A stretch of 64,000 nucleotides of DNA from Rallus limicola (GCA_022605955.1 JAKCOZ010000003.1:47678179-47742178), one strand, 5' to 3'. Positions 1 to 13,250 are shown, counted from the stretch's first letter. A program made the numbers and translations. Notes: generated by a model from the letters alone, not told the origin.

Positions 1-3000
1 AGGCAGGTTTCCCACAAAATTTTCCTTGCATGCTCCCAGGTTGGAAATAAATATGTCAAAAATGGAACCTCTGTTTTTGAGACTGGATCAATAAAGTAAT
101 TTTATGGCTTCTAAAGGGATGATGGAACTGGTCCCATCTACGCAGCAATACTCTGGTAACTTGAATATTTAATCAGAAGGGAGTACTTGACTTGTAAGGC
201 TGTTGTGAGGTAGATCAAATTTCCTGAGCTCCCATCATTACAGACACGCTAGCAAAGGCCGAACTCAAAGCTGTATCTCTTTTATCCTGCAGGTAGTTGA
301 GCCAGTGTTGAGGAGGTAGGAGGCTTTTCCTCTTTTTGAGGATGGCTGGGAAATGAAGTCATGGCAAGGACCAAGGTGCATGTGGTACTGGCTTTTTTTC
401 TGTGGCTAGGCTTGTGCTAAGACAGTTTTCAGCCTTTGGGAAGGACCATACACGATAATGTGGAGGAATCAGGGGTCACTTTCTTGAGATCACAGATTAA
501 AGAAAATTTAAAAAGAAAGCAGAGATGTTTTCACTCAGATATTATGAATCACTTAATTTAGCTTGAAAAGTTTTAGCAAAGTATTTTGCTATTCTAGCCC
601 CAGCTATTTTGACAGTTCCAATTCCATTAAGAAGTTTGATATGACTTCTTGTCCAGGTGCATGAAAAAAAGCCTGACAGTACAGATGCAGTGTCAAAATG
701 TCATGCATAAGAAGATCTGATTTTGACCATCCCTACTGGAATACAGCACTTGATTAAAAAAAAAGGTGACATTGCTGTGTTGCCCCAAGAGACTAATTCC
801 TTTGCAACAGATCTCCATAGCAATGTCCTCCAGTGTGTGATCTTGGGACTTTCTGCTTGTTGAGCAGTCCAAAATTTTCATACATGAACTTTTTCCCATC
901 TTTCTCATGCAAAAATGCATGCTAGGATGCTTCTCTCTGCATCACGCTTCTGCTGGCTGCTGGGATCATTCTATTTGGGGTCCCCATTGCCTTTGTACAT
1001 GGGCAGAGAGATAGTGGACATGTCAAATTGTAACTGGTGCTAAATGACACTGCCAGACCCTTGGTTTTACTAAAACATTCAGGGCAAATTTTAATAGCTG
1101 GATAGCTATGAGCTGTATCTGAGCCCGTGACCTACAAGGTGAAAGGTTACCAATTTCCTGAATTACCTGAACCTCTCATCATGCACGAAATTCTTGCAGC
1201 TTTGTAACAGCAGCAGAAACTCTCAGAGTTGCAAGCCCTTAACCAAATACTGAAGGAGTACTCCATGTGGATCAGTTACTCAGTATTCTTCCAGTGTTTG
1301 TCTGCCCAGCAAAAGCTCCACATACCTTTGGTTTATGTGCTGAACCTTGGTTATCCACACTTCCCACATCCCAGACTCCTCCTGGTTTGACTGTGATGGC
1401 TTTTATTGATCTCTCTCTAACACCTTCATACATCATTACATAGCCAGGTAAGTATGAATCCCTTTGATCACTAGCACCAAACCCTCTCCTTCAGAAAGAA
1501 TAGCTTGATAGTTAAAAAGCTTGCAAAGATGTGCAACTTCATCACACCCTTTCAATTTACTGTTGCTTTTGCTGCAGAGCTGTGTGGGAAAAGCAGTCTG
1601 GTGCCCTGGAGTTCAAATCTACAGCAGTGCATTCAAGATGTCTGAGCTCTTGAGAGCATTTGCCGGTATAGTGAATTAAATTTAGAGCTGTACAAATCCG
1701 GCTTTGGATTTAGATTAGTGAGATTCACCTTTGACCTGGCTTTGAATAGAGATTTGGATGCCTGTCCTGTGCAAATATGTGGGCAGAGTGTGTTTTGTGC
1801 TACCTCTCAGTACACTGAAAGGATATAATTTCTATGTGGAGTATTTTACCTACTAGTCACCATTTCAGGCTGTGGAATATGCTAATGGATATATCCTCTC
1901 TGTTCTGCAGAATCAGGCTTTAAGGTGTCTGTTATAAGAATAATTTCAATTGAATTGCCTTGATATGAACAGCAAACTGGGAGAATACTGTCAAGCATTG
2001 ATACATTATAAACAAAGGTCCGAGTAAGTACATTAATGAATAGAGAGCATGTAAACCGTAACAGTCAGTCAGCTGTTAAGACAACAAGACAGACATAACT
2101 CATCAGGGAAGGTTAGGTTTGCACTGTGCTGGTTTTTGTGTTTTCCATTTCTTTCGTGATGACAAAGGAAGGTAGAGTGGAGGAGAAAGGTTCTTGGGGA
2201 TACAGAAAGATGCTGGAAAATACCATGTCAGGAAAAACCTTTCCTGGAATGTTTTAACCATTAAGAACTGAACCTAGCCTTGTGGCAAGAGATGTCTCAC
2301 AGACCAAGAGAACTTCTCTGTGTCCTGTATGTGGCCAGAACCCCACAGCTAGTCCTTCCTCCCTGTAATTAGCACCCAGACATGGGCATAGATGTCAAAA
2401 GCTGCATCTCTTTCCTAATCTGGTTTCATAATACTCCACCATCTCAGCCATCCAGACTTCCTGTGCTAATGGCTGTCATGACAGGAATTCTTTCTTTGAT
2501 CCCTTTTTGGGGACACCCTTCCATCTGCAGCAGTGATTGCACCAGTCACAACATCCTGCTGAGTACTGGCTGTCTGCTGATAGGAAAATGGAAAGAGAAA
2601 TGAAAAGCCTTTGCCATACTTAATACAGAGTAACACCATACATGACCAAAAAAACACCAAAAAACCCCACAAAACACCAAAGTAAAATAAAGTGAAGAAA
2701 AGCAAAGCAAACAAATAAAATAAAATAAAATATAATAAACCCCAAATGCTAGAAACTAATCCTGTCCTTGTAAAAACAGACAAGAATGGTAATAATGTAG
2801 TTTTTCAGCTTCTATCTGCATCACAGACTGTGAGCAATAAATTCACCTTGTTGAATTTAAGAGGAATGAAGATGTATTATCAGCCTCTGATCTTGATTTG
2901 AGGAGAAAACCCATGGGGCAAAAACCTAAAAATATTGTCCACTGACAGAAAATTTCTCAGACATTAGGAGATAAAAGGTACCTCCTGGAGCCGACGAGGC

Positions 3001-5185
3001 CCCATGAGCTGCTAGCACCCCTATGCTTAGTGCCCACCCTGGCTGCTATACAGAACAGGGGGTTCAGCATGCCATCAGTGTTACCTGAGCAGACAGACAC
3101 CTCCCTTGAACATACCAGCATGGTGGCCTTTCTTGGAGTCATCTGCCGTCTTCTCAGTCTGAGCTGAAATCCTGAGCATCTGCAGGTCTCTGTGGTGGCT
3201 TTGCACCTGTGCAAAGGCTCTTCTAACAGGTTAAGGGGAGTGAAGATTCTCCATACCTTTGTCTGCTCAAACCCCACAGCCCTGGCACATGGGCCTCTCA
3301 CCCCGCCTCATACAGTCTTTTCTGTTTTGTGGCTTTGCCTACACATTGTCACACTGTTGTTACAGAATATTTTCCATATATTGTTATAGTAAAACACCGT
3401 AATTATAGGGTCCAGGTCAGGCTGCTGTTAAACAAAAACCACAGCAGAGATTGCCAGGATCCTCTGTGACTCTGCAGAGTGCAATCCATATATCTTGAAG
3501 AAACGCAGCAGAAGAAGGTGGTAATTAAGTCATACAAATAGGCATTTTGGTAGCTTTGCTGCAGACAGAGCTCTGTGGATTCACTTTGGCTGGAGATCTG
3601 GATGGGGTTCAGCCAGAAAATGAGACAGGAAAAGGGGAAAACAAAAAGTGTGTGAAAAGAGCAGCTCATTGAAATTACATCCTTGTCCACCTATGACATA
3701 CAAAGGGACAATGCCAAATTCAAGACCAGGTTCCCCTTGCCTCTTACTCCCTTTCCCAAAGCTGATGTGAGAGCATGTCCCCCAACCCCAGGCAGGAATA
3801 CAGAGCTGGAGAGGATATGGAAAGCATTCACTGAGCTGGTCCAAGTGGAAAACTGGGAGACATGCACACGCTCACTGTGATTCCCAGGCATTATAGGCTC
3901 ACAGAGGCACACATACAACTGTAATAGGAAGACAGCTTTTTGGCATGCTGAAGGCTGCAAATGCCTGTCTGAGCTTCTCAATTCTACCAAAAGGTCTGTT
4001 GCTTTCAAGCCTGCTTTTTCCATGCTGCACCTCCCTTCCCTTGGGGTTTTTTCTGCCCCTCTTGTCTGTGTAAATACCCTGCAAAGGGAGTAGGTAAAGG
4101 CTCGTGGAGGATGGTAGCAGCTCCTTCCTTTGTGGACTTAGATCTTCCTTCTGTCTTCCTCTTCAACCAGCTGCGTGTTTCCATGCAGGTTTGGATACCC
4201 AGGGCTGTCTTTGCTTCCAAGCATAGTGGTGTAACAGCTCACAAGGTAATATTCTAAGCAGAGCTCGCTGAGAACACAAAGCAGAAGATGATGTAATGCA
4301 CATAAAAAATGTGGAACTGAATGAAGAATCTAGAATGGGTTTTGGATATCGTGATGGCCCACTAAAATGCCAAGAGCAACATGAAATAAAGCAACAACTG
4401 TGAAAATGAGAGGAAGAAACGTACATTTTTCTTTCTTCCTGATAGACTCGGTTTTGGACTCTTCAGTGACAGTCTATTCATTTTCTATGTGTTTTGGCAT
4501 CAAAATCCTTATGAACACACAGAGACATATATTCTGCTGAATCTTAAAGCTTAGTTTTAATGTTAAAAAGTCAAGGGCTTTCACATCAACAGCTCTTTGC
4601 ACACATTGTAAAAATATAGATGTTTTAAAACGTCCTTAAAGCTCAAGCTATTACCATCCCCATCTGGATTCCCCACAGTGAAGCAGAAATGCAAGCACTC
4701 ATCATCACACATCCACGCTGGTTGAATCATCTTGCCAGAGGGAGATTCTGGGGAACACTATGGATTCACATAAGACGGGGCAGACACAGTGGTTCTGGTA
4801 GATTTCGAACTGTCACTCAGCCACCCCTTCCCTTAGACCAAGGGCCACACGTTCTGTTCTTCTGGCATGCTACAGCCAAAGCTTAAAAAAGCTCCCTGAG
4901 AGATCCCTCTTTACTCCCTGAGGTTTGAATGGAGGATTGAACCTGCTGCTCAAGATGGGCTGGTGGCTTCCCCAGAGTTCCTCTTCTCATTTGCTTTGGC
5001 TCCTGCATCCTGCAGGTGTTCCATCTTCCCCTCTGCAGCCTCCCCTGCAACCCACATCTTGGCTCCCTGAGAGGGTGTAAATCCTCAGGTTCATGCTCTG
5101 TTGTTTCCTCATGTGCTTTGCTGATCTGTACATGATTTCTGTTTGTTTGCCGAAGCATTTTCTCCTGTCCCCATAAAGCCTGCCT
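1..5185. other. Unannotated AT-rich stretch, no gene seen
   Basis: No repeat family, RNA gene or convincing exon was recognised here. Open frames are all short (about 110 codons or fewer up to about 4.8 kb), occur on both strands and overlap each other, as expected by chance. The only low-complexity piece noted is the A-rich tract near 2.65-2.74 kb, listed separately. Undetected exons or regulatory elements cannot be excluded by reading alone. Confidence 0.6.
2643..2745. repeat. A-rich low-complexity tract with (AAAAT)n
   Basis: The plus strand is strongly A-rich, with CAAAAAACACC-type units followed by several AAAAT/AAATA repeats near 2714-2732. There is no recognisable retroelement body upstream, so this is called simple or low-complexity sequence and not the tail of a retrocopy. 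Confidence 0.75.
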
Positions 5186-5189
5186 GCTG

Positions 5190-5415
5190 AACCGATGCCA
5201 CCACCCGCTGAGCTCGGACACCTCGCCCCCTCCATTCCCACATGGTGTAGAAAGCAGCAAGCCCGATGTCTGAGCAGGGCGGCGACAGACTGTCCGCCGT
5301 CTGCTGTGGTGGCTCTTGCGAGGCCAGGGGAGCCGCTCTTCCCACGGCCGGGCCCGGTGTGCTGTCTGCGCTTCGCCTGGGGCCTGGGATGGCGTTGCCC
5401 AACGCACCTGCCCCA
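5190..5415. other. Isolated CpG-dense block, possible small CpG island
   Basis: This segment has roughly 17 CpG dinucleotides in about 220 bp by eye, with several CGGC/GCCG clusters, while the flanks on both sides are AT-rich and CpG-poor. The density keeps several frames open on both strands (up to about 200 codons on the minus strand), but none of these proteins resembles a known family. It could be the CpG island of an unannotated transcript, an old GC-rich repeat or an unmethylated regulatory element. The call rests on base composition only. Confidence 0.45.
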
Positions 5416-8400
5416 GGCACAGTTCCCCATGCCTTAGTTAACAGACTTGCACAACCCTTCCTCAAGTGCCATGGAGGGCATGTCATACATGCACTGAGCA
5501 GACAAGAAAGCCGGCATGGCTCAGGATAGCAGGTCACTGGGGAGTGGAGCAGCCAGAGGAGCCATGTGTTGACAGGCTGTAAGAAACTATGACTTCCAGA
5601 GAGCTGGCTTTGCCCCGGATACTGCATGGGGAAGGTAATACAACCCATACTTATGCTGCAGAAATACCCGAAGACCTCACTCAAGTTCAGACTGATCCTT
5701 GTCATGGCTCACTAGCGATCTGAGGACAGTGATGAATAGGCCTGCAGTCAAACACACCTTTCACAGACCTACCTTTGTTTGCTGTTTTGCTTGGTAGTCT
5801 GACATCTCTTCCTGGCTACACTTAGACATGTTAGCAAAGGCAGATTGCTTTTAGATCCTATCATCCAGTCTTGATATGGAATCAGATTGCCTATTCACCT
5901 CGAAGAGCAACTTGGGGACAATCTTTTGTGCATAAGAACCACTGTGAAAGAAGAGGCAGACATCAGATCTTCTTTGGGAAAACAAAAGTCTCTTGTGTTA
6001 CATTCTCCAAGTTTTGAAAGAAATTAATTTATTCCAAATCATCACAAAAGGAGAAATTCTCAGGAATGAGCAGAAGTAGAAGGTCCATAAGTTTTCTTCC
6101 ACTCAACACCTCAAAATAAGGCAAGTGCCGCCTTCTTCACCAGTAGCTAGCTGCAAGACAGTCATCAAAATCTGGCAGTCAGCAGTGGATGGGATGCTGC
6201 CGTGGGTAGTGGTGGGGGCCTCCAGGAAGGGCTTACCTTCCCCTAAGCAAGGTGGGCCTCTCCACCTGAACTGCATGGCTGCCTTTTCAAGGGCTGAAGT
6301 CTCATGCCCCAGAGCCCATCACAGAGGGTTTTTGGAGGGAGGCACAGTGTCCTCCTTGTGCCATTACTTCAGGCAGTTTGCACAGACATCAGTTTTGCTT
6401 CAGCAAGCAAAGGCAGGAAAACAGCTGTCAAAGTAGAAATGCAGTGAAGAGCAAATGCAAGTAATTTCCAGTTTGGGCAGTGCTGTGTTTACCTATTTTT
6501 CATATATGTGCTTGCTTTATCACCTAAAAAAATCTTTGCTCAAAAAGTTGCTTCCAACCTCCTAAATCTCATAAAAATATTTGTTTCGTGTCCATTTTCC
6601 AGCCCTTTTTATTACCTGCCTTCTACAGAGACATTTTACAGCTGTAATCAATCATATGTCCTATTGCCTATTTCCCTATATAAAATCCCACGTATAAAAA
6701 AACCCTTAATAGGAGCTGGACTGTAGTATGTGCTCATTTAGTGGAAAGCCAGTCTTTGAAAAATGCAGTCATAACTTCCAGCTACTGCAAAACATGTCTC
6801 CAGGTCTGCCAGTTGTTAAGTCTGCGCGTTCAACCTGTGAATCTGAGGGCCCTTCAGGAACCATCAGACCTGTTCAATAAACTGTGATGATCTTTTCATC
6901 TTCTTGATTTCCTGAGTCATCCCAGCTCTGGACCTCAGCTGCCATATGGAATCCTTCTTTGTAATACAATCTGAAACACACTTTCAGTTCACAAATGTGT
7001 TTGTGTTTAGAACTACAAAGGACACTTCCTGGCTGTTCAGTAGGATTTTTATTTTTTTTTATAACATATATATTTATGAATTAAAATGTCAAGTTACTTT
7101 TCATGCTATTGTGTTCATACCAGTTTGAGTCTCATGTGATTTCTTATGAATAGTAATGAAAGTGCTGCTTTAAATAGAATATGCACCCTGATCCTCATTT
7201 AGAAATCACTTTTAATCTCTTATTTTCTAGATAATGCTTTGCTAAATATATTTTCCTGCTACTTTTAAGAGAAATTTTCAAACCTTTAAAATGTGTGCTA
7301 CTGCATCACACTGCAAGTTAAAAAAAACAAACAACAAAACAGCTGCCAATTATTGTGTCTCGTTACCAACATTGGTTTTGTACAAGATTTTTATTCTTCT
7401 TAGGCTCCGCCTCTTTCTTTGCATCTTCTAGCAACACCAAAATGCTGGTTTTCATTAGTCAACTACAGCTGCTTGCATATTGGTGCCTTCAGAGTTGGGT
7501 GGGAGACCGCATCTGTGGTGCTTGCATATCTTGGACTTCAGCTTGTCCAAGTCCAAGTGCAGCTTGGACTTCAGTGAATAATTTGAAAATTGCACACACA
7601 TAGAGCTAATTTATGTTGATTCTTTTTTCTAAAACATTTAAGGGCTTTCTGAAGTAATTGCTGAAGGCTCAGTTTATTTTCTCTATTCTGTTGTACAAGC
7701 CAGAGATCATGAGAAATGGAGAAGGGAAACTCGGTGCATACTGTACGCACAACAAAGCAAGCTCTTAAAATCTTGATTTGTAATACTGTGGGGAGGCTCA
7801 GGTGGTTTCTGATGCTCCCCAGTCCAGCTCTGGCCACAGCTTGCCAGAGCTGAGGCAGTACTGAAGCACAACACAGGACTCAGTGCTGATGCCACTTGTT
7901 CAGGAGTATCCAGCCAGCCTCGGAACCTGCCTGGATGGCAACAGGCACATGTGCCAAGGACTTCCATCCCCTGTCTGCCATAAAAATAGACTCAGAACAG
8001 AAAATACCTCCCCTGCAGACAGGCAGCAGGGAGTACTGTGGGATGGGAAGACACACAGAGAAACCCCTGAGCACTAGAAATGCTGTCCAATGCCCAGCAC
8101 AATAGTGGGACTGTAGCTAAGGAGGCAGATATGTCCCCAGCAGCGATTTCCCCAGCTTTCAATGAGCACCTGTTTCTTTCCTAGGTGACTGCATTAAGTA
8201 GTTCAGAAACTTGCTTTTCCTTCTCTGAGATGATGCCAGCATCTTGCTTCTGTCTGTTGCTTCTGAGGGACCAGCTAGGTTGCTTTGAGGAGCAAGCAGG
8301 GATCCCATTGCTCTCTGGAGATTTTCCAGAAAATCAGAGGGGGCATGCCATGGGCAGGGTGGTGGTGCAAGTAGCTGAGGCCTCCTTCTAGCTGGGAACT

Positions 8401-10300
8401 GGAGCAGGAGGCTGGGTGGGAGTGAAATAGGTGCTGCCCTGGAGGGGTACTTCTGACCCCATCCTGCCTCACTGCCTGTGGCCCCCCACAGCTGTGGGTG
8501 CCACAGCACATCATGGAGGTGCTGGGCTTCTGTAGCACAGATGTGGTGTTGTACCGCCTTGGACCCACAAAGCGTGGAAGGACATCAAAAGACCATATGT
8601 CTTAGCAACAGCCCTTTCCAGCAGCCAGCTGTCCTGCCTGCTCAGAGCCATATGCCTGCCCGGCCCCCCAGGCCCTTCTGGAAAGAAGCTTTATTTGAAC
8701 TGGGACGGGCTGGGCACAAAGGTGCAGCCTGCTCTCCTGGCACACTGTGCTGCCTGTGCCTTTGTACTAGATGAGTTGTTAGAATGGCAGCAGGAGATAC
8801 AGCTGTAAAAATCAGGCAGGTGGTGGGTTCATTTGCACCTTGGAGTCAACAGAGAGGAAGGAGATGGGGTGGTCAGAGGTGATGAGTGGTTAGCTGTTAA
8901 AGAGAGGTTAAACAAAGGACTTTGTGCCTGGAAGAGAAGCAGCATAGAGGTGGTGTGGCAGAGGCCTCAAAAATAGTGGAATGGAAGAATGGGGATCACT
9001 TAATTCATCGTAGCTCATAGCACAAATCCTAAATGGCACAAAGGATGAACAAAAAAAGCCCCAGAGCAAATCCCCTTCTGGCCAGCACTGAGTCAAAGCC
9101 TGAAAGTCATTGTCAGAGGATGATCTGCCAAAAGGCATAAACAGAGCTAAAAAGTGTTAGACAAAGGAGATGCAAAGCAAAGACTATGCAGTCTTAATTC
9201 CAGGATGTCTTGAAGATCTCAAATACTAGGGACAGGTACTCCATTGTTTTTCACTTTTATAAGCATCCAGTACTGTTGGAAACAGGGCAGTAGACTAAAC
9301 AGATCTGTGTACTGATTCAGTACAGCTGTTTTCTTGGCATGTGCACAGAACGGTTGCAAGATTATTTAATATTTGTTATGAATTATTTTATATTTCCAAA
9401 CCATGGTTTTTGTGAATGCATATAAAGGAACTAATTCACTACCGTAAAAGCAAGCAATGATCATGTGTTTGAAATCATTGTGAAGTTAACGAGAAAGACA
9501 TCTATTCCTTATTATATCAGGATGAGGAGAGAAGAAAACAAACAAAAATGCAAAAGGGTCTAATTGCCAAGGAGGCAACAAATCACAGCATGTTTGGGGT
9601 TTTTTTGTTTTTTTATTCCTGATGAAGTAATGCTATTTAAATGCAGTTAACAACCCCTAAAATGTCATGCAGTTTTATTCTAGATCATATATATCTTGTT
9701 CCTAAACTGTAACTCTGAAGCTCCAAAACCTGGAAAGATGGGAATCGGATATAAGGATGTGCTGGTCAGTTGGTGACAAGTGATGCAGTTTATGAGGGTT
9801 TGTCTCACTGAAGGAATGGAAACCATCCTGGAGAGCTTTGTGAGGCACAGAGTTTTGAGCGGGAGAAAGGATCTGCATTTCTGTTAAACAGAGTGGTGAA
9901 AGCCCCGCACACTCTGAGCAGACTTTAATTAATTCCTGAGATCTGAAACTGTTTCAGCACAGTTTCTGCTTTCATCAGTTTTATTCTTTTTTGCTCTTTA
10001 AAAAAAGTGATGTGCCATTGTGGATTATTCACTAGTGGCAAATATATCTGAAGCCACACAGGAGGTGGGGAACAGTAGTCAGCTGGATTGTGCATTAGGT
10101 ACCTCAGACTGCTGGTAGTGGTAATGTTAGGTAAAGGCGCTGAATAAATCAGCCTACCATGAAACGGCCCTGATCTTTGTAGCGGGGTTAGCATCACAAA
10201 TCTGATGCTTACTCAAGTCTAATCAGGCAGTCACGTGGCAGAAAACTGTTCCTCTGAACAATGTACTCTGTTGAGTTACAAGTTGCTGTATGAAACCTTT
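5416..10300. other. Unannotated stretch, no gene seen
   Basis: No coding exon, RNA gene or interspersed repeat was recognised. The area around 9.35-9.48 kb is very AT-rich. A small direct/inverted repeat near 7.55 kb is listed separately. Open frames are short and composition-driven. Confidence 0.55.
7530..7574. repeat. Short A-A'-A repeat able to form alternative hairpins
   Basis: CTTGGACTT occurs at 7530-7538 and again at 7563-7571, with its exact reverse complement AAGTCCAAG between them at 7549-7557. The direct copies extend to 12 bp (CTTGGACTTCAG). The middle arm can pair with either outer arm, giving two mutually exclusive 9-bp stems. The most likely origin is a local duplication; no function is claimed. 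Confidence 0.7.
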
Positions 10301-10304
10301 GATT

Positions 10305-11228
10305 GTAGAATCTGAATGGAGGCCTGTGACTAGTGGTGTTCCCCAGGGCTCGGTGTTGGGTCCAGTCCTGTTTAATATCTTCATCAACGACCTTGATGAG
10401 GGAATAACATCCACCCTCAGCAAGTACGCTGATGACACAAAGCTGGGAGGAGTGGCTGACACGCAGGAACACTGCGCTGCCATTCAGCGAGACCTGGACA
10501 GGCTGGAGAGCTGGGCTGGGAGAAACCAAATGAAATTCAACAAAAGCAAGTGTAAAGTCTTGCACCTGGGGAGGAACAACCGACTGTATCAGTACAGGCT
10601 GGGGGATGACCTGTTGGAAAAGAGCTCTGAGGAGAAGGACCTGGGGGTCCTGGTTGATGACAGGTTGGCCATGAGCCAGCAGTGTGCCCTGGTGGCCAAG
10701 AAAGCCAATGGGATCCTGGGGTGCATCAGGAAGAGTGTGTCCAGCAGGTCGAAGGAGGTGATCCTCCCCCTCTACTCTGCGTTGGTCAGGCCCCACCTGG
10801 AGTACTGTGTCCAGTTCTGGGCCCCCTGGTATAAAAAAGACAGGGACCTTCTGGAGAGAGTCCAGAGAAGGGCGACAAAGTTGATTAGGGGCCTGGAACA
10901 TCTACCCTACGAGGAAAGGCTGAGTGAGCTGGGGCTGTTCAGCCTGGAAAAAAGAAGACTTAGGGGGGACCTAATTAATGTCTATAAATATCTTAGACAT
11001 GGGTTGCAGGGGGAATTGGACAGCCCCTTTTCAGTGGTCTGTGGGGACAGGACTAGGGGCAATGGCTGTAAGCTAGAGCATAGGAAGTTCCGCACCAACA
11101 TGCGGATGAACTTTTTCACAGTGAGGGTGACGGAGCAGTGGAATAGGCTGCCCAGGGAGGTGGTGGAGTCTCCTTCTCTGGAGATATTCAAGTCTCGTCT
11201 GGACGCCTATCTATGTAGTATGAGATAG
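10305..11228 (+). pseudogene. CR1 ORF2 fragment: C-terminal half of reverse transcriptase
   Basis: One frame stays open to the stop codon at 11,226-11,228, giving about 305 element-derived residues. The ATG at 10,290 lies in or near host flank, so it is not the native start. Visible blocks, numbering from that ATG, are [12 protein letters not shown] (about residues 14-25), the catalytic YADD box (residues 46-49; bases 10,425-10,436) and the [14 protein letters not shown] block (about 81-94), followed by the CR1 thumb and C-terminal region rich in [10 protein letters not shown] and [17 protein letters not shown] motifs. The endonuclease domain, the fingers and the whole 5' half are absent, so the piece cannot mobilise itself. 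A 230-codon antisense frame over the same bases is a shadow. Confidence 0.93.
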
Positions 11229-11291
11229 GGAGCCTGCTTTGGCAGGGGGGTTGGACCCGATGATCTCTTGAGGTCCCTTCCAACCCCTAAG

Positions 11292-11331
11292 ATTCTGTGA
11301 TTCTGTGATTCTGTGATTCTGTGATTCTGTG
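11292..11331 (+). repeat. (ATTCTGTG)5 CR1 terminal tandem repeat
   Basis: Five exact 8-bp ATTCTGTG units end the CR1 3' UTR. CR1 ends in such short repeats instead of a poly(A) tail, and the 3' terminal sequence is thought to be recognised by the element's reverse transcriptase during target-primed insertion. The preceding GATGATCTCTTGAGGTCCC block is the conserved CR1 3' UTR. Confidence 0.95.
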
Positions 11332-11340
11332 ATTTCTAAT

Positions 11341-12890
11341 AAAATATGGGTCAGCGATCTGAAGACTGTGATCCCTGCATTTCTTCTCTGCACTCCTGGT
11401 CACAGCATAGGCTTTTCAGACTGGCTCTGGCCAATGAAACCGTATGTTGGGACAAGTTGAACACCAGCATCAGTTTTTGCCCTGTGCTTTCTCTTGGCAG
11501 TCCCAGGGCAGTTGTCAGGGTAATCTGCAAAGGAAAGAGGCAGGATTTTGAAGAAGGCATCTGGGAACAGTGCCCCAGACAGACCTGACTAGTGTGCTCC
11601 TGGCACCAGGCCCTCTCCTGCCACCACTCAGCCTGTAAGGGCTGCCAGAAGCATCCTTTGAATTTCACCTGCCAAGGTAACCTCCATGGCCAGATGTGGT
11701 GACATCTGAACACAGTGTCTGTGTGTCCTGGGGGAAGGTGGCTTGTCTAAATGCTATTCCTTCTCTGTGCATGGCATTAAAGCAACTGCACAGAAGAGGC
11801 TGCAATGTAATTGCCCATTTCCTTGCCACTACTGAAGAGGTCCCATTTTAAGGAGCAAAATGCAGTTTTGTGACTTGTTCCTGTGCTTGACCTTGCTTTG
11901 AAGCACTTTCATACACCACCCATGTTGACTTTTGTGTATCAAAGGCAGGACTGGAGCACATAGTGCATCTGCATTGAAGCTGCACAGATATTATTTTCCC
12001 TGAGGGAAAAAAAAAAATCAGCAAGATTTTTTCATTGTCAGAATGCTGAGCAAAATATCTGACACTGGAATGGTTTTTCTGAGGACCAAAACCTCTTTGA
12101 CTTTGGGATGCCCATTTGAATGGAAATTAAGCAGATGCTCTGGGGGAGTGGACAGTTCCTGTGAACCGATGCTTTCATGAAATGTGGCTTCATACTGAAA
12201 CACGATTAGCCATAACATTTATCAACCAAGTGTCCTGGAGCATATATTTTAGAGTGAATTTCAGAGATGGCTTACAGGTCCAAACAGTATGGCCAGCACA
12301 TGACTCAAAGGGGCAGCAATCCCCCAGCTGTGAACTGAGCTCTAATCTTACTTCAGACAGGTTGTCCAAACTAAGCCCCAGCTATAAGCCTTGGGAACAT
12401 TTTCTATTTCTCAACTTTAAATTATTTCCTGTAAAGCAAAGGGTGGCACTTTATTTGTGCTAGAAATGTTAAATCCCTAACTGCAGTTCATTAATTTAGG
12501 AAAAGGTTCGTATCTCCAGTCAGATAAAAGTATCTGCAAACAGATAGCAAATAGAACGACCCTTTCATCTGGAATAATACCCTCTGTAATTCACCACTCC
12601 GACACACCACATTTGCAAATCAAGTTGGAAGGAGGAATAGAAGGGACACTATTCTATGCATTACTCACAAAATAAATCCATCTGTACAGGCAGCTCACCA
12701 AAATAGGTCATAACTCTTTTCAGACTTGTAAAGAATCACAGTTTGAGGACATCTTATTATCTCCATAGAGATCCTTGAGCTTGGCTTTCCCACAGTGGGA
12801 AAATGCTAAGCTTTTTGAGTTCATCTCCTTCCTTTCCCCACTGGGGCTTAGATGCCCTACTGAGTAATTTTAAGCTTTTGCTTGAAAAAA
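11341..12890. other. Unannotated stretch between two CR1 copies
   Basis: Nothing recognisable as a gene, RNA or repeat family was seen. Frames are short and overlap on both strands. Confidence 0.55.
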
Positions 12891-13250
12891 ACCCATAGTA
12901 TCTTAGAATATCTCATGTTGGAAGGGTCCCATAAGGATAATCAAGTCCAACTCCCTGCTCCTCATAGAACTACCTAAAACAAAATCTTATAAGACCTTCA
13001 TCCAGACAGTCCTCAAACTCTCACAGGCTTGGTAGTACAACACTTCCCTGGGAAGCTTGTCCCAGTGACCAACCACCCTCTCAGTGAAGAGCCTTTTCCC
13101 AGTTTCCAATCTGAACTTCCCCTGATGCAGCTTCATTCCATCTCCTCATGTCCTGTCGTTGCTGGTTACCAGAGAGAGGAAATCAGCACCTCCCCCTTGC
13201 CTGCCCCCTTTGAGGAAGCTGAAGTCTGTGCTGAGGTCACCCCTCAGCCC

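Larger units (their letters stand above)
10305..11340 (+). mobile_element. CR1 LINE, 5'-truncated, young-looking copy
   Basis: This is the 3' third of an avian CR1 non-LTR retrotransposon. It begins inside the reverse transcriptase domain just before the [12 protein letters not shown] block, runs to the ORF2 stop codon, and continues through a short 3' UTR to the diagnostic tail of five ATTCTGTG units. The severe 5' truncation is normal for CR1. The left boundary (about 10,305-10,315) is placed where similarity to CR1 begins; sequence to its left is host flank. The continuous frame and perfect tail repeats indicate a comparatively recent insertion. Confidence 0.95.

Noticed and set aside
4883..5705. 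Overlapping minus-strand frames of 147-198 codons
   Set aside because: Three frames are open at once over a GC-rich block, which is a composition effect. None shows a known domain or clear splice-site context.
10209..10901. 230-codon minus-strand frame
   Set aside because: Antisense shadow of the CR1 reverse transcriptase frame on the plus strand; no independent protein features.
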